Shown here: piece by piece, positions 10,241-23,500 of the stretch
Numbering within the stretch: position 1 is the first letter of the stretch
Layout: each line of letters opens with the position of its first letter
From: Arachis hypogaea
Lineage: Eukaryota > Streptophyta > Magnoliopsida > Fabales > Fabaceae
Direction: 5' to 3'
Assembly: GCF_003086295.3 (NCBI RefSeq)
Contig: NC_092045.1
Location: 27,508,022 to 27,572,021 of the forward strand
DNA length: 64,000 nt
Made by a program: the position numbers and the translations under genes
The notes under the pieces: model-generated
Told to the model about the DNA's origin: nothing
Databases searched by the model: none
Seen by the model: only the letters and a program-made list of their open reading frames with translations

Positions 10241-11848
10241 TGATGAGAGAATTTATTGGCGGTCTAGAATTTACCGATTAAGTCCGTCGTGAGTATAGTC
10301 TAAACCAACAAGAAATTCCACACCAAATTTAGAAAATGTGTTACCACAATTCAAAATCAATAACCGGGAGTAGAATCCTGAGTCGGTCTCCCTAGGAGTT
10401 GCCCTACGATGCACATCATTGGTTAGGAGTTCTCTTGATGTTTTGGAGTTGAGTACAAGGAAAGTAGATGAGCATAAATTGAGACAATGAGCAATTAACA
10501 ATTGGAATAAGAGAACCAAGAAATCAAACTAATAAAGGTGAATGACAATCAATCAATGTAAAAGCCTTGGATAGGGGTGAGAATTGGAAGTCCTATCACC
10601 ATAGTCTCCATCAATTGTGACAATAATTGGTTGTTGCTCCACTTAGTCAACTTCTAACTATGAAGAAAAGTCAAGTGGAGATAATCAATTTGAGTTCACA
10701 AGTCCTAGCCAATCCCTAAGGAAAGGCTAGCTTTAGTGGCATGCAAATCAATTAGCAATTTCCAATTATGAATCAACAAAGGACATTGACAATTCAAGTG
10801 TCTCCAATAACTCAACCCCCAAGCCAAGAGTGAAAAGTCTACTCCATAACTATAGTTGACAATTTCTCAAACACTTGGTGAACAAGAATGAAGGACATTT
10901 TGAAATTGAGAAGAAAATTCAAATCAAAGTTATCTACCACAAATAATAACAACAATAGAGTAATTAACAACAATGAATATGAAATACCTCAATGCATTAA
11001 TAGAATTAAAAGGAAACAAGATCCAAATCCAAGATCTACAATAACTAGAGTAACAAGAACACTAAAACAAGAGTAGAAGAATGAGATCTACAAATTAAAG
11101 CAATGTAAACTTGAATTAAATTCAGATCTAACCAAAGGATCTAAGAGAAATTCAAATTGAGAAAGCCAAACCCTAGAGAGAAGTGAGAGTTTCTCTCTCT
11201 AGAAACATCAAACTCCAAAAACTAGCTAAAAATCTCTAATGTCTGAATCCCCCCCCCCATTCCCTTGGTCCTCTTGGGTCTTTAGCCTTCAGAATTCCTT
11301 CAGATTGGGCCCTAAAGCTCTTCAGAAATCGCCAGGCACAATTTCACTAATGAAGTCACGTGCTGCGCATCACGCGTATTCGTGGGTCACGCGTACACGT
11401 CGATGAGATTTTTAAGCCACGCGTACGCATAGGGCACGCATACGCATCGATGGGATTTTTGCTCATCCACACGATTGCGCCAGCAATTTGCGCCAATTCC
11501 AGCATCATACATCCACACGTGTGCGCAAGGCACGCGCGCGTTGATGCTAAATCTCCAAATCTTCCATTTTTCATGTTGCTTCCACTTGTGCATGCTTCCT
11601 TCCTCTCTTCTAAGTCATTCCTGTCCTATGAACTCTGAAATCACTTAACAAACACATCACGGCATCGAATGGTAATAGAAGAGGATTAAAAATATAGCAT
11701 ATTTGGTGTAAAAGAAGCATGTTTTCAACTATGAATCAAAATTGGAAAAGAAAACACAAAACCATGCATTTTATATGAATAAGTGTGAAAGAATATAGAT
11801 AAAACTCCCAAATTCCATACAAAATAAACCCTAAAAAGGGGTTTATCA
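10241..11848 (-). mobile_element. Athila solo LTR A (reverse), TSD ATGGT
   Basis: On the minus strand it begins TGATAAACCCCTTTTTAGGG (at 11848) and ends CTCTCATCA (at 10241). ATGGT flanks both ends exactly (10236-10240 and 11849-11853). It is 1608 bp with no coding. The CG-rich tract lies at 11345-11545. The perfect duplication with no second LTR marks a solo LTR formed by LTR-LTR recombination. Confidence 0.9.
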
Positions 11849-11853
11849 ATGGT

Positions 11854-12250
11854 GTCAGCTTCTTTCTTTCCTGCTCTGTTCTGTTTTCTGATATTCATGA
11901 GACAAAATAAAATTGTCTCATAAATTTTCCGCTACTGAGTTCAAACATATTCGGATTGAAAGTTTGCTTTAAAAGGGTCATTTCATTAAATTAAAAGAAG
12001 GTCATAGATTTAACCCCCCTTCTCTAAGCCTTCTACAACCTTCACTCTGTTTTCACAAAAAATTTTGAAAGTTTTAAGGCACCAAACATGATATCAATCA
12101 AAGGTTTCCACCCCTAAATCGTATTATTCATCAAAAACACATGATCAAAACTAAAATGCAACAAACTAAGCTTAGGATCCACTTAAATTAAGCTAACCAA
12201 AACAAACAAAATTCAATAAGCAAAAACTAAAAGAAGAGAGGAGTTAGAAT
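11854..12250. other. Unclassified repeat-like sequence, no gene
   Basis: No open frame. A stretch near 12005-12035 (TTTAACCCCCCTTCTCTAAGC) resembles copia LTR U5 sequence, but no boundaries were found. Confidence 0.3.
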
Positions 12251-13692
12251 AATATTACCATGGTGGGGTGTCTCCCACCTAATACTTTGGTCTAAAGTCC
12301 TTAAGTTGGACTTTTTTAAGTCAAGCTTGTGTCAAGGTGGCTTATGCTTCCATTCATCCTTGAGTTGCCACCCATGTTTGCTCTTCCAAAATCCTCCGAA
12401 TCCTAAACGAAGTACATCAAGCTCTCAAGCAAGCAATTGGGACCCAAGATTGTTGATCATTGAAACTGATATCGAGATCCCATACTCTAGTTTTTCGGTC
12501 ATCCTCTTGTTGATCTTTGCTCTTGCACTTGGATGAACAAACTCCCAAATCACCTTTGAAGCACCCAAATAAATCTTGGAATCCTCCTAATTGCACCTTG
12601 CACCACTTTCGAATTCTACTTCTTGATTTGGCTTCCTTGGTGAGCCTTGAACTCCTTTGGCAACCAACGCATATTTCTTCATTGTTGAACACTTCAAGAA
12701 GGATCTTAAGTTGGTGATCCGTTTCCAATATAGCAAATTGATGTGGGCCAATGAAGTTTATTGGTGATATTGTTACCCACTCAATTTGCTCTTTGATTAG
12801 AGTCATTCTAATGGACTCTTGCATGAATGCTTTCACTTCTTGGGTGTCTACCACTTCCTCACTATCCTTTTCTAGCTCTTTCTCACCAACCTCATCTAAG
12901 TTTTTCCCAGTATCATTCAATCCATACTTAAGAGGTTGTGTGAAGTCTACTTCCATATCTCTCTCAAATTCAAAGGGGGAAGGTTCATCAAGATCATTGA
13001 GGGGATTGACCAAGGTGGACAAAAAATCATTGATGATGGAATTCACTTCTTAATCAAGTTCCCTTAATTCTCCATTTACCTCTTCCGGTTCAATTGTCTT
13101 ACCTTTCTCCTCTTGTGACTCAAGCCTTAACTCCACTTCTATTTTAGGCTCCATGTTCTCCTCCTCACTACATTCCTTAGTTGATCCTCCACATTTCTCA
13201 AGGGAGATGTCTTGACTGTTTGAGCATAGTAGGGCTAAGCGGTTCACCACTTTGGTTATGGTAGCCATGAATTCCCCTTGCTTCCTTCAGAATTCTTCTT
13301 GCTCTTGGAGAAAAGCTTGAAGATCTTGTTGTTCTTGGGGCAAAGGTTGGATAACTTCACATTTAGGTGAAAAAAAGTTCAATGGTTAAGAGAAAAGTTG
13401 TATAGTTGAAAGATATGTTATGTGGGTGAGTGGATTGAGGTGGTGTGTAAAGAGGTGATGGTTCATATGGTTAGTGGCAAGGTATATAAATATTCGGATT
13501 CCATAGAGGTGGATGCTGTGAAGCTTGAAAGTTTGGTGGTTGAGGGTTGTGTAGGGGGTACCATTCATATCTTTGGGTTTGTTATGCATATTAGGGAGGG
13601 TTTTGCTCATTGTAACATGGGGGAGGTGGTTACCATGAGTGCTTTTCATACGCATGCGATTTCTCCCTCAATTGATTCTCCCATTCCATGAT
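12251..13692 (-). pseudogene. Athila gag region of the reverse element (fragmentary)
   Basis: Minus-strand frames 13386-13655, 13050-13268 (MATITKVVNRLALL...) and 12417-13046 (209 codons, Glu/Asp-rich, ending QSWVPIACLRA) are consecutive pieces in different frames. They read as the C-terminal gag and gag-pol linker of an Athila element: acidic linker, a CVGCQRSSRLTKEAKSR basic stretch, and a VQLKDFRPKY-type tail near 12290. Stops and frame changes separate them. Orientation and position match the LTR and primer site at 15483-17054, with solo LTR B nested between. No RT is present, so the element is truncated on this side. Confidence 0.55.
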
Positions 13693-13697
13693 GCAAT

Positions 13698-15255
13698 TGA
13701 TTGCGTAGGATTTATACCGGTTTGGAATTCCACAAAATATTTTCGTTGTTAGTATAGTCCAAACCAATAGTCAATCCTCGAATCAAATTAAATTTAGTTG
13801 ACACAAATAATAAACCCCAAATAAGAATTAACCAAAGTATTTGAACTCCAGGTCGTCTCGCGAAGAATTGCAATGAAGTGGTCAATTATTGGCTATAAAA
13901 GTGCAACGGGGTTTTGGTTGATAAAAAGGGCAACAAAATAAATGACAAGAAGAGAAAAGAGAGCAATTAAAGAAAGCCATTAATGAAGAGAGACATTCAT
14001 GGCAAGGTATGAGATCATAGGCCTTTTGTCCTAGTCATTAATCATAACAATACTTACCAAGAATTTATCTTATTTCGTCATCTCCAATGTTAGAAGAAGG
14101 TGTAAGTTATCTTCCATTAGAGAAAGTCAAACAAGACTAGTTAATCTCAAGTCAAAATCCTAATCAACTCACTAATTGGATTAGCAAGAGATTAGAGTCA
14201 TTGAGAATGATATTAACTAATAACTCTAGATCACCAATCTAAATTGGGTACTAATGACTCAAGATTGCCCACTTACTCCTTCCGAGCCAAGAATGCTCAA
14301 AATCTACTATAAAGCCCAACCAAGCATTTTGTCAAACACTTGGTGGGTAATAAAGGAAAGCATAATAAATGTGCAAGATTAATAAATCTACCAACTACCA
14401 ATTGCAAGAAAAGTAAATAAACAACTCAAATCATCAATAAAAGAAATATCAACATCAAATTGCATTAAAAGAGATATAAATCCAACATGAGCATCCATGG
14501 ACATAAAAGAGAGCATAAAAGAAAAATTAACACTACAAACCATGAGAATCAAATAGTAGAAGCAAGAATTCACAAAGAAAACAAGATGAAATCATGAAAT
14601 TGAACCTAGATCTAAGATGAAAATATCCTAAGAACCCTAATTCTAGAGAGAAGAGGGAGCTTCTCTCTCTAGAAACTAAACTACATGATGTTACACTTCA
14701 AACAATTGCTCCCCCCTTTGCTTGGACTTCAACTCTGCATGAAATACACTCAGAAACAAGTTGGAATTGGGCCTGGGCAGCTCAGAAATTGCCTCCCAGC
14801 GTTTTGCCTTTAAGTGAGTCATGTGCAAGTATTGCCGCGTACGCGCCATGTGCGCGTGCACGTCGATTGGCTATTTCTTCATCTGCGCAGACGCGTCATG
14901 TACACATGCGCGTCTCTATGCGAAGTCACTTTTGCGCGCGCGCCTTGTACACTTGCGCGCCCATCGATGCATTCCCAATTTTTGTAAGCTCATGCATTCT
15001 CCACTTTGTATGCTTCTTTCCTCATTTCTTCCATCCAATACTTGCCTTATGAACCTGAAATCACTCAACAAACATATCAATGTATCGAATGGAATTAAGG
15101 TGAATTAAAATCACCAATTTAAGGGTCTAAAAAGCATGTTTTTATATTTAAGCATAAATTAAGAGAGAATTACAAAACCATGCTATTTCATTGAATAAAT
15201 GTGAGAAAAAGTGAATAAATCCCCTAAAATAAGCACAAGATAAACCACGAAATCA
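13698..15255 (-). mobile_element. Athila solo LTR B (reverse), TSD GCAAT
   Basis: Minus-strand ends are TGATTTCGTGGTTTATC (15255) and CTACGCAATCA (13698). GCAAT is repeated exactly at 13693-13697 and 15256-15260. It is 1558 bp with a CG-rich tract at 14820-14965. It sits between the leader and gag of the reverse Athila element, so it inserted later. Confidence 0.9.
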
Positions 15256-15482
15256 GCAATCCATATTTGAAATCATTATACCCTACAATATGATCACAAC
15301 TAAGCTCCAAGCAATAACGATGATAACTCATAAAGAAAGTAGAAAATAAAAGGAAAAGATATCAATAAACAAGAAAAATAAACACCTAAGTATTAACAAA
15401 AACAACCAAATAACCAAAAAAATAAGTTATTTACAATATTAACATATTCACAACAACAAAAAATATGACACCAATTGCATAG

Positions 15483-15500
15483 TCACCGGCAACAGCGCCA
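15483..15500 (-). other. Primer-binding site of the reverse Athila element (Asp-tRNA type)
   Basis: The minus strand reads TGGCGCTGTTGCCGGTGA six bases after the LTR end. It is close to TGGCGCCGTTGCCGGGGA, which I recall as the site matching plant Asp-tRNA in Athila elements. Sequence 15261-15482 is the element's leader. Confidence 0.8.
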
Positions 15501-15506
15501 AAAACT

Positions 15507-17054
15507 TGACGAGAGGGATTTATGCCAATTCGGAATTTAACAAAACAATTCCATTGATATCATAGTCCAAACCGACAATCGATCCTCTCAATCAAAGTTT
15601 AAATCAAAGATGTCACAATCAACACAAAATAACCAGAAGTTTTAATTCCCGGGCCGTCTCCCTCGGACCATGAAAATTAGGTGCACATTCTTGGCTGTGA
15701 AATACGGGGGTTTTGAAGTATAAAACGGGAAAATTAAAAGGACTAAAGAATAAAAGAACTAGCAAGAGATCAAAAAAGGAATAAATGCAATTTAAAGGAA
15801 GATAAGGTCAAAAGTAGTGAAAATGCGATAATTGTATAAAAGAGCCTTGACTTGGAAATGAGAATTAAGGAATCCTATCATCGTTATAACCACAATTATG
15901 GCAATTATGATGAGTTAATCTCACTTCGTCAACCCCTAACATCGAGAAGTAAGTCAAATAAGCATAATTGACCTTAATCCATAAGTCCTAATTAACTAAT
16001 TAACTTAGTAAAGAGCTAGAATCAATAGAAACAAGAGCCAACTAACAACTCAAATATTACCACTAAATATCGGATATTATGATTCTAATATTCTAGGAAC
16101 TCATTTTTCAAGCCAATGTGTGAAAATCTACTCAAAATCTATAGTTGGCATTTGCACAAATATCTTGTGGGCATAAAAACAAAGCATGGTAAATTGCAAA
16201 GGAAAATGAAAACTATAACCAAACTATTCACAATATCAACAATAAAAACTAAATCAAGCATATATAAACCATAAAAGACCAAATTCATAAACAAAAGATT
16301 CAAGAAATCAAAATTACATATATTAACAAAATAACTTAAACCATAAGAAAATAAGAGTAAGTGTGATGTAATTAAAGAGAAATTAAAGAGTACTTACAAA
16401 AGAGATGAGCAAAATCCAAGATCAAAACTTGAAATTATAAAATTCTACAATGAAACCTAATTAAAATCTTAAGAGAGCATTTTATAAACTACACTACTCC
16501 TACTCCTAATAATGTGTAAAAAAATGTAAAAGTGAGCTATCTCTTGATATGGAATGAAGTCCACTTGATATAGCACTCAATCAGCTTCAAAAACACCAAA
16601 AATTGGGTCAAAAGGCCCCCAAAATCGCGAGCCATGTGCTTCATCAGTGAAGTCATGCACTGGGACTTGTGCATATGCACAGATGTGTGCGTACGCACAC
16701 TTGCTGATTCTTCACTTGTGCGTACGCACAGAGGGTTATGCATACGCACACTTGACTGTGTGCTTCTCCTTTGTTTTCTTCATGAAATCTCCCTTCTTGC
16801 ATGCTTCCTTCCACTTTTGCTTAGCCATTCTTGCCTATTGGACCTAAAATCACTCACAAAATATATCACGGCATCTAATGGAATAAAAATAGAATTAAAA
16901 TGATCAATTTAAGTACAAAAACGCATATTTTCACATTTAGGTCTAATTTAGAGAGCAGTCACAAACGTATGCTATTTTGGTGATTAAGTGTGAGTTTATG
17001 TGATGAAATTCGTCCAATTCAAGCAAAAAATTTTCATTAAATATGGACTCATCA
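15507..17054 (-). mobile_element. Athila LTR C, 5' LTR of the reverse element
   Basis: Minus-strand ends are TGATGAGTCCATATTTAATG (17054) and CCCTCTCGTCA (15507). It is 1548 bp with a CG-rich tract at 16625-16765. Its inner side carries the primer-binding site, so it is a true 5' LTR. No matching 3' LTR or target duplication was found; the flanks are AAACT and CGACG. Confidence 0.85.
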
Positions 17055-18722
17055 CGACGCGAGCATCCCATTTGGGTTGAGGCACTCGTGTACGCGAGCA
17101 GGGGTGTACGTACGCACAATCCCTATTTTGCTGAAAAATGGTTTTTCTTCATTTTCAAGGGTTCCCTAACTTTCTAAACTTTTTAAAACTGCTGTTTAAG
17201 AGTACTATCTAGTAATTAGGAGCTAAGATTATTAGAAAAATATTAGTGACTAAATTTTGTGAATTTATGTATGAATTTAGAAGACGGAGACTTAGGTTTC
17301 TGAAGTACTAATGATGGAATAGTTGTGTGGATTGGAAGAGTACTATATTGATAATGAGTATGATGAGCGGTGGAAATGAGAATTGATAATATTTGTGATG
17401 AGTCTAGGACTCGAAGATAAACGATGAATTTATGAATACTGAAAGTGATCATTGAGGAATATGGATATACTGTTTATTACTGAGGTTGTTGAGACGCTAT
17501 GCGCCTGGAAAAGATAGTTGCTTAATCCCGCTTGTCGAGGTCATCGTGGCGGCATAAGGGCGGTGGTTAGTCCCGCTTACGTTGAGATGTGAGGTCTATG
17601 ACTGAGTATCCCGTTCACATCCTTTTAGAATCACAAGAGTGTGCGCGGACACTTTATCCCCGGACCATGTGCCAGGTACGATATCCCTGGGGTACTCATT
17701 TTATTTGTGACTAAAAGGCGACATTTCCATGGGAATGTGTCGGGTTGGCAATTGAACCGACAATGTGATATCACAGCCAATAGGACAGGCATTCATCATA
17801 TACATTTACTATGTGTTTGCTTGCTTTGTTTACTTGCATACTGTGCCTAATTGTATAACACGATTAAGTGCTTCGTGATTTACTTGCTATACATGATAAT
17901 TACTTGTACTTTACTTGTATGAACTATTTGTGTTTTCTACTGGGATTGAGGAGGTTTGGAAGGCGGTGGCGATGGAATCGCATGGCGGTTAGGCTGGCAA
18001 AGGCTGTGGGACAGCGGGGTAAATGTTAGATTAGAAATCCCCTAAGTTAGATGACCTGTTTGAGGATTTATTTATCAGTTTTATAAGCTTGAAAATTATG
18101 ATGATGTGAAGTTCTAGGATTGCCTCTGGCATCCCGAAATCTTATATGTTACATTACTGGGAACTGTTACCATACTAAGAACCTCCGGTTCTCATACCAT
18201 ATTTCGTTGTTATTTTTCAGATGCAGATTGTAACCTACCTTGGTGAGTTACGTGATGGTGATAGAGCCGAGGATCTTTATCATATTTTGGATATTTTGTT
18301 TATTACTTTCACTTTTGTATCTTTATTTTTCTTAGAGGCTAAATTTGAGAGAGATATTTTATATGCTGTTTTAACTTTTCAAACTCTGTTATGTATGCAT
18401 ATATCTAGTCGGCCTAAACTCCGCAAGTTGAGACTAGTACTTTATGACTACGGGTTGAGACTAGTACTTTATGACTATTATACTGATATATCTACATATG
18501 CCTTGTTATCTTGGATCTATGTCTTGTGCTCTTAAGCTTGTAGTTTCGTGTGAATGTTTTGCGCTTTTGTAACTCTATTTTTTTAGTTTATTTCTTTATC
18601 GAACTTCTAGATTTACTATCTCTTTCTATATATATTATTATATAAATCTTAGAACTGTCGTGACCTTTAATTATCCTTTGCTTTACGGTATGAGGTAAAG
18701 CTTAAGATAATTAGAGTGTTAC
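17055..18722. mobile_element. Decayed Ty3-gypsy LTR (chromovirus/Tekay-like)
   Basis: Contains blocks I associate with Tekay-type LTRs in legumes: CGGTGGTTAGTCCCGCTTAC, ATCCCTGGGGTACTC, GTGTCGGGTTGGCAATTGAA, CAATAGGACAGGCATTCATC. It ends at AGAGTGTTACA (reverse TGTAACACTCTAATTATC). The CG-rich 17055-17125 piece resembles the Athila LTR tracts and may be separate. No coding sequence; orientation is uncertain. Confidence 0.4.
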
Positions 18723-18892
18723 ACATAACAAAATTTTTAACACTATACTCAAGATATATGCAGTTTATAAAAAAAATATTTAAAAAATATTTATCTATCT
18801 TTTATTCTTATATATTTAACTCATGAATTATTCCGTCGATCTGAATTTTATTATTGTATTTTTCATAATTTTATTATAATCAATATTTAAAG

Positions 18893-18894
18893 AC

Positions 18895-18968
<74 letters not shown>

Positions 18969-18969
18969 T
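18893..18969. repeat. (TTA)n microsatellite
   Basis: About 25 TTA units, nearly uninterrupted. Confidence 0.98.
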
Positions 18970-20498
18970 AATTCTCTTACTAATATAAAATATTTTTTAT
19001 AATATCTATTTAGTTTAGTTTTTTATTTTTACGATAAATTTCACCTATATTTAAAATATTAATAAAATAAAATAAAATATAATACATACGATCTAAAAAT
19101 GAAATTATTTAATTTTTATTATTTTTAATTGTGAAAATTTTAAATTTTAAATATAAAAATACTCAATTATTGTAAAAATTATATAAAAATTTTAATTAAT
19201 TTAAATTTATTTTTTAAAAATTTAATTTAATAATATTTAATAAAATAATTTCTGAAAATAAAATTAATTTTTATACTGACGATCTTGTTAAAATTGTGCA
19301 TAAATTATTACTATCTTTATATAAATAGTACTGAATTATTAATAATTGATGATATTAAACATTATTTATACATTTTATGATTTATAATTTTAGTTTTGAA
19401 TGATAGTATCAATCAAAAAATATTTGTTATTTAACTAATAATTTTTAAAGTTATACTTTAATAAGATCATAAAATTTTTGTTGATGTAGTGTTTTAAATT
19501 TAAATGACATTTTAAAATTTATATTAGACTATAATTATGTTTTAGTATGTTTATTTATATTTATATTTATTATTTAATTATAAAATGGTTATTCCAATTG
19601 AATTACAGTTGAACTAATTAGACCAATAAATCAATAAATCAATAACTAAAAGTCTAAAATAATTCAATGACCGGTAACTTTACTTTTAAGGCTAGCTAAT
19701 GTAATAAGCTAGTTGGTTAGCTAAGGTGTTAAAAACTTAAAATCTAATTTAATTCAATATGATCTAATTAAATTTAATTATAAAATATATCAAAATTAAA
19801 AATAATTTACATTGAATTTAAGTTAAATTTTAAGTTTAACTTTAAAAATTTATCTAATTTAATACAAATAAATTATCTTTTTATTTTTATTATTAAATTT
19901 ATATTTTGCTTATAATATATTTTTATTTTATAAAGTGATCTAATTAATTTTTAAAAAATTAAGAAAAATATCAGAATAAAAGATAGATATATTATTTAAA
20001 TAAAAAAGTTGTTTTTTTATAAACTGCGGTGCATTTCAAATACAAAATATTCGAATTGTGTTTTTTATGATTTTGATTGCTTTTTATTAAGAATGTATAA
20101 AATTTATACAAATACGTAAATACGCGATGGTACATTTTCATAAATATTGTATTTAAATAATTTAAATAAAAAATCTGATTATTTTGCTAATTTAATTTGA
20201 TTATGTAATCTTTTTAAATTGCTGCGGATTGTTTATTTTATAATTGGGGAGAATGTATGTTTTTCTTCAAAATGAAAAAAAAAAAAAATTTAACAGTACA
20301 CTAGAGGCATCGTCTTGATGGATCTGTATTCTGCTCTATGTGTAATGTATTTGCATCTTTTGTTGACGGAGCATCGCTAACATCTGATACGTTGCCTTTT
20401 TCTCTCGCCAAAAGATTCTAATTTCTAGATGTCTACAAACACGTATTCGACAGCGCGATGAACATTTTTGGAATCCTCAAGGTGGATTCTGTTATTAT
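18970..20498. other. Very AT-rich intergenic DNA with a hAT-like remnant (19455-19700)
   Basis: No gene is seen. Bases 19455-19700 align by eye with the right end of the element at 29566-31312: shared GTAGTGTTTTAAATTT, TTATATTAGACTATAATTAT and ACTAATTAGACC blocks. It is therefore an old partial copy of that family. Confidence 0.55.
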
Positions 20499-20517
20499 AA
20501 TACACTCCCCTTGTATT
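20499..20517. repeat. Short inverted-repeat unit (AATAC...GTATT) like the MULE end arrays
   Basis: AATAC, a spacer ACTCCCCTT, then GTATT. This resembles the four units at 32320-32443. It may mark the left end of the decayed MULE, but a single unit is weak evidence. Confidence 0.35.
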
Positions 20518-20528
20518 ATTTGCATAAA

Positions 20529-23500
20529 GAGGCGGATTGACGGGAGCCTAAAGTGACCATGGTTTTCCAAAATTTTTCAAAAAATTAGTAAATAGTAATA
20601 ATTAATAATATTAAGTTTTTTTTATATATATGATGATATAAGTTGTAGAATCTTGTAAATTAAAGTAACAAAAACTTGTAATATATATTAAATATTTGAG
20701 CTATTGTTTTTTAGTAGTCCATTCTAATAATTAATAAAAATAGTTATATTATACTAGTCTAATAGGCAATAGCCCATATTATTAATTAAAGTAGTATTAG
20801 TACATTTTTCAAATTTTTCTCTTCAAAGCATCAAAGGCTCAGAGCGTGAATCAGTGCACACTTTTCTTTTTTTTAGTGGCTTCCATTATAGATTTGTGTA
20901 GACTTTTGGTCTTTCCATTTCAATTTTCTTTCCATATCAAAACTGACAAATGACAAGATATATGAAGAAAAACCATTGAAAAATTGAAGTGGACAGCAAA
21001 ATATTAACCATTGGATACACAACAAAGACTCAAAGAGATATATCTCAATTTTTTTAAGTTAATAACAATGTCAAGTATTATTAACATTACTTATTTAAAA
21101 CAATTAATTTATTTTTTTTTATAATGGACAATGTTCAAAGGTTGAACTGAGAGCAAAATTCAATAGAGATATTTTTTGGTGACATTTGGAACAAAAAATA
21201 ATAATAAGGTAAATTAATAAATTTATTTTTTGTTGTTATACATTTGTGTTTCTAAAATTATTTGTTATTGCTTAATAGATTTAATATTTTTTTTAAATAA
21301 CATATGCAATTTTTTTTTTGGCTAGATAGTTCAGGTTAAGTTAAAAATGTCAAAAATGAAAACAATTCACTCATTTTTCAAGAGAAAAGAGAGAATATAT
21401 GATGAACGAAATTCAGCTTCAGATTCTTTGAGTAATGTTCAAAATATTATTAAACAACCTAAGATACAACCCGTGACACAACTTGTTGAGTAAGATATTC
21501 AACCACCTGCTTCTAAAATAACAAGGACTGAAATAGATCAAGTTAATATTGATACATTGATGCGTGATTCCGGAAAGCGTCCACAAATTTGGAATTATCC
21601 TATCAATCAACAAGATAAAATTCGTAGAGCATATATAAAGTTTGGACCATATCAATTTATTATGGATAAGTACCCTCTTTCTGGTCTTGAAAGTCATCCT
21701 CGTCGTTTCAAAGCTCATTGGTTTAAGAGTTTTTCTTGGCTAGAATATTCACTAGAAGTGGATGCTGCATTTTGTCGTCCATGTTATTTATTTTTTAGAA
21801 AATTAAGTCCATTCACATCAGAGGATTTTGCAATTGGAAAAAGTGAATAATGGAAAGGATTGTGCATTGTTATCTGATGTGGGTAAATCTCTTAATTCTC
21901 TTCATAATATTGCTGTTAAGTCTTGTAAAGATTTGCTTAACCAATTATGTAACATTGACAAAGTATTAGCTAAACAAAGCTCACAACAAATTTTAAGTAA
22001 TAGATTGTGTCTTAAAGCCTCTATTGATACTGTAAGATGGTTAACGTTTCAAGCTTGTACTTTTAGGGGACATGACGAGAGTCATGAGTCTCAAAATCGA
22101 GGAAATTTTCTTGAAATGTTAAAATTATTAGCTTCTTATAATAAATAAGTGGATGCAGTTGTCTTAGAGAATGCTCCTCAAAATGCAATATACAAATCAC
22201 CTTTTATTCAAAAGAAAATTCTACATGTTTTTACTAGAAAGGTACAAAATAGAATTCGTAATGAGATTGGTAATGCAAAGTTTTGTTTGATTGTTGATGA
22301 AGTTAGAGATGAATCTAAAAGAGAACAAATCACACTTCTTGTTAGATTTGTTGATAAGCATGAATTTGTCAAAGAAAGGCTAATAGATGTTGTTCATATC
22401 AAAGATACTACTTCTGCTACTCTTAAACAAGAGATTTGTTCTGCATTATCTCATCACAACCTCAAGATTCAAAATGTTCGAGGTCAAAGGTATGACAGGA
22501 ATAGTAATATGCATGGACAATGGAAAGGGTTACAAGCTTTAACTATTCAAGAATGTCCTTATGCATATTATGTTCATTGCTTTGCTCATCAATTACAGCT
22601 AGCTCTTGTTACCGTGGCTAAAGAAGTTGTTGATGTTCATGCTTTTTTCTAAAGTTTGAGTAATATTATCAATGTTGTGTACTCTTCTTGCAAACGCAAT
22701 GATGAATTACAATCTGCTTATGTAACTGAAATTCCGCATTTAGTTGCAACTAATCAAATTGAAATAGGAAGGGAAGCTAATTAAATTAGCACATTAAAAA
22801 GATCAGGAGATACCAGGTGGAGCTCTCATTTCAACTCGATTTGTAGCCTTTTGCATATATTTGGAGCAACAACTTCAGTTCTGAAAGATTTGGCTACTAA
22901 TATATCTACATATTCTCAACGTGATAATTCTACTTATGCTCTTAAATCTTTATTATCATTTGATTTTGTTTTCATTTTGCATATGATGAAAGAAATCATA
23001 GAAATCACTGATAAACTTTGTCAAGTATTGCAACAAAAATCTCAACATTTTGAATGCCATGCATTTGGTTTTTAGTACAAAGTCATTGATTCAACAGTTA
23101 AGAGATGGTAGTTGGAGAGCACTTTTAGAAAAAGTTAGTTCTTTCTGCAATGATCATGCTATTCAAATACCTGATATGGGTGCCTTTTAGTGACATTATT
23201 CGGTCTCATCGTAAAAATGATGTTGTCAATGTTGAACACCACTACCGTGTTGACATTTTTACTAGCGTGATAGATTTTCAATTGAAAGAGCTAAATAGTA
23301 GATTTAGTGAGCAAGCAACTGAGCTCCTCATATTGAGTACATCTTTGGATCCTAAAGATGCTTTGAAGTTATTCCGTGTTTGCAACATATGCAATCTTGC
23401 AAAGAATTTCTATTCTTTAGGATTTTCTGAGCAAGAGAAGATTCAATTGGATTATGAGTTACAACATTATAAAATTGATGTGGTTAAAGCCCCAGATTTT

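Noticed and set aside
11250..11262. Run of nine C residues as a structural signal
   Set aside because: A single homopolymer inside a solo LTR; no partner motif or G4-forming pattern.
13422..13691. 89-codon plus-strand ORF (MGEWIEVVCKEV...)
   Set aside because: It is the shadow of the minus-strand Athila gag region.
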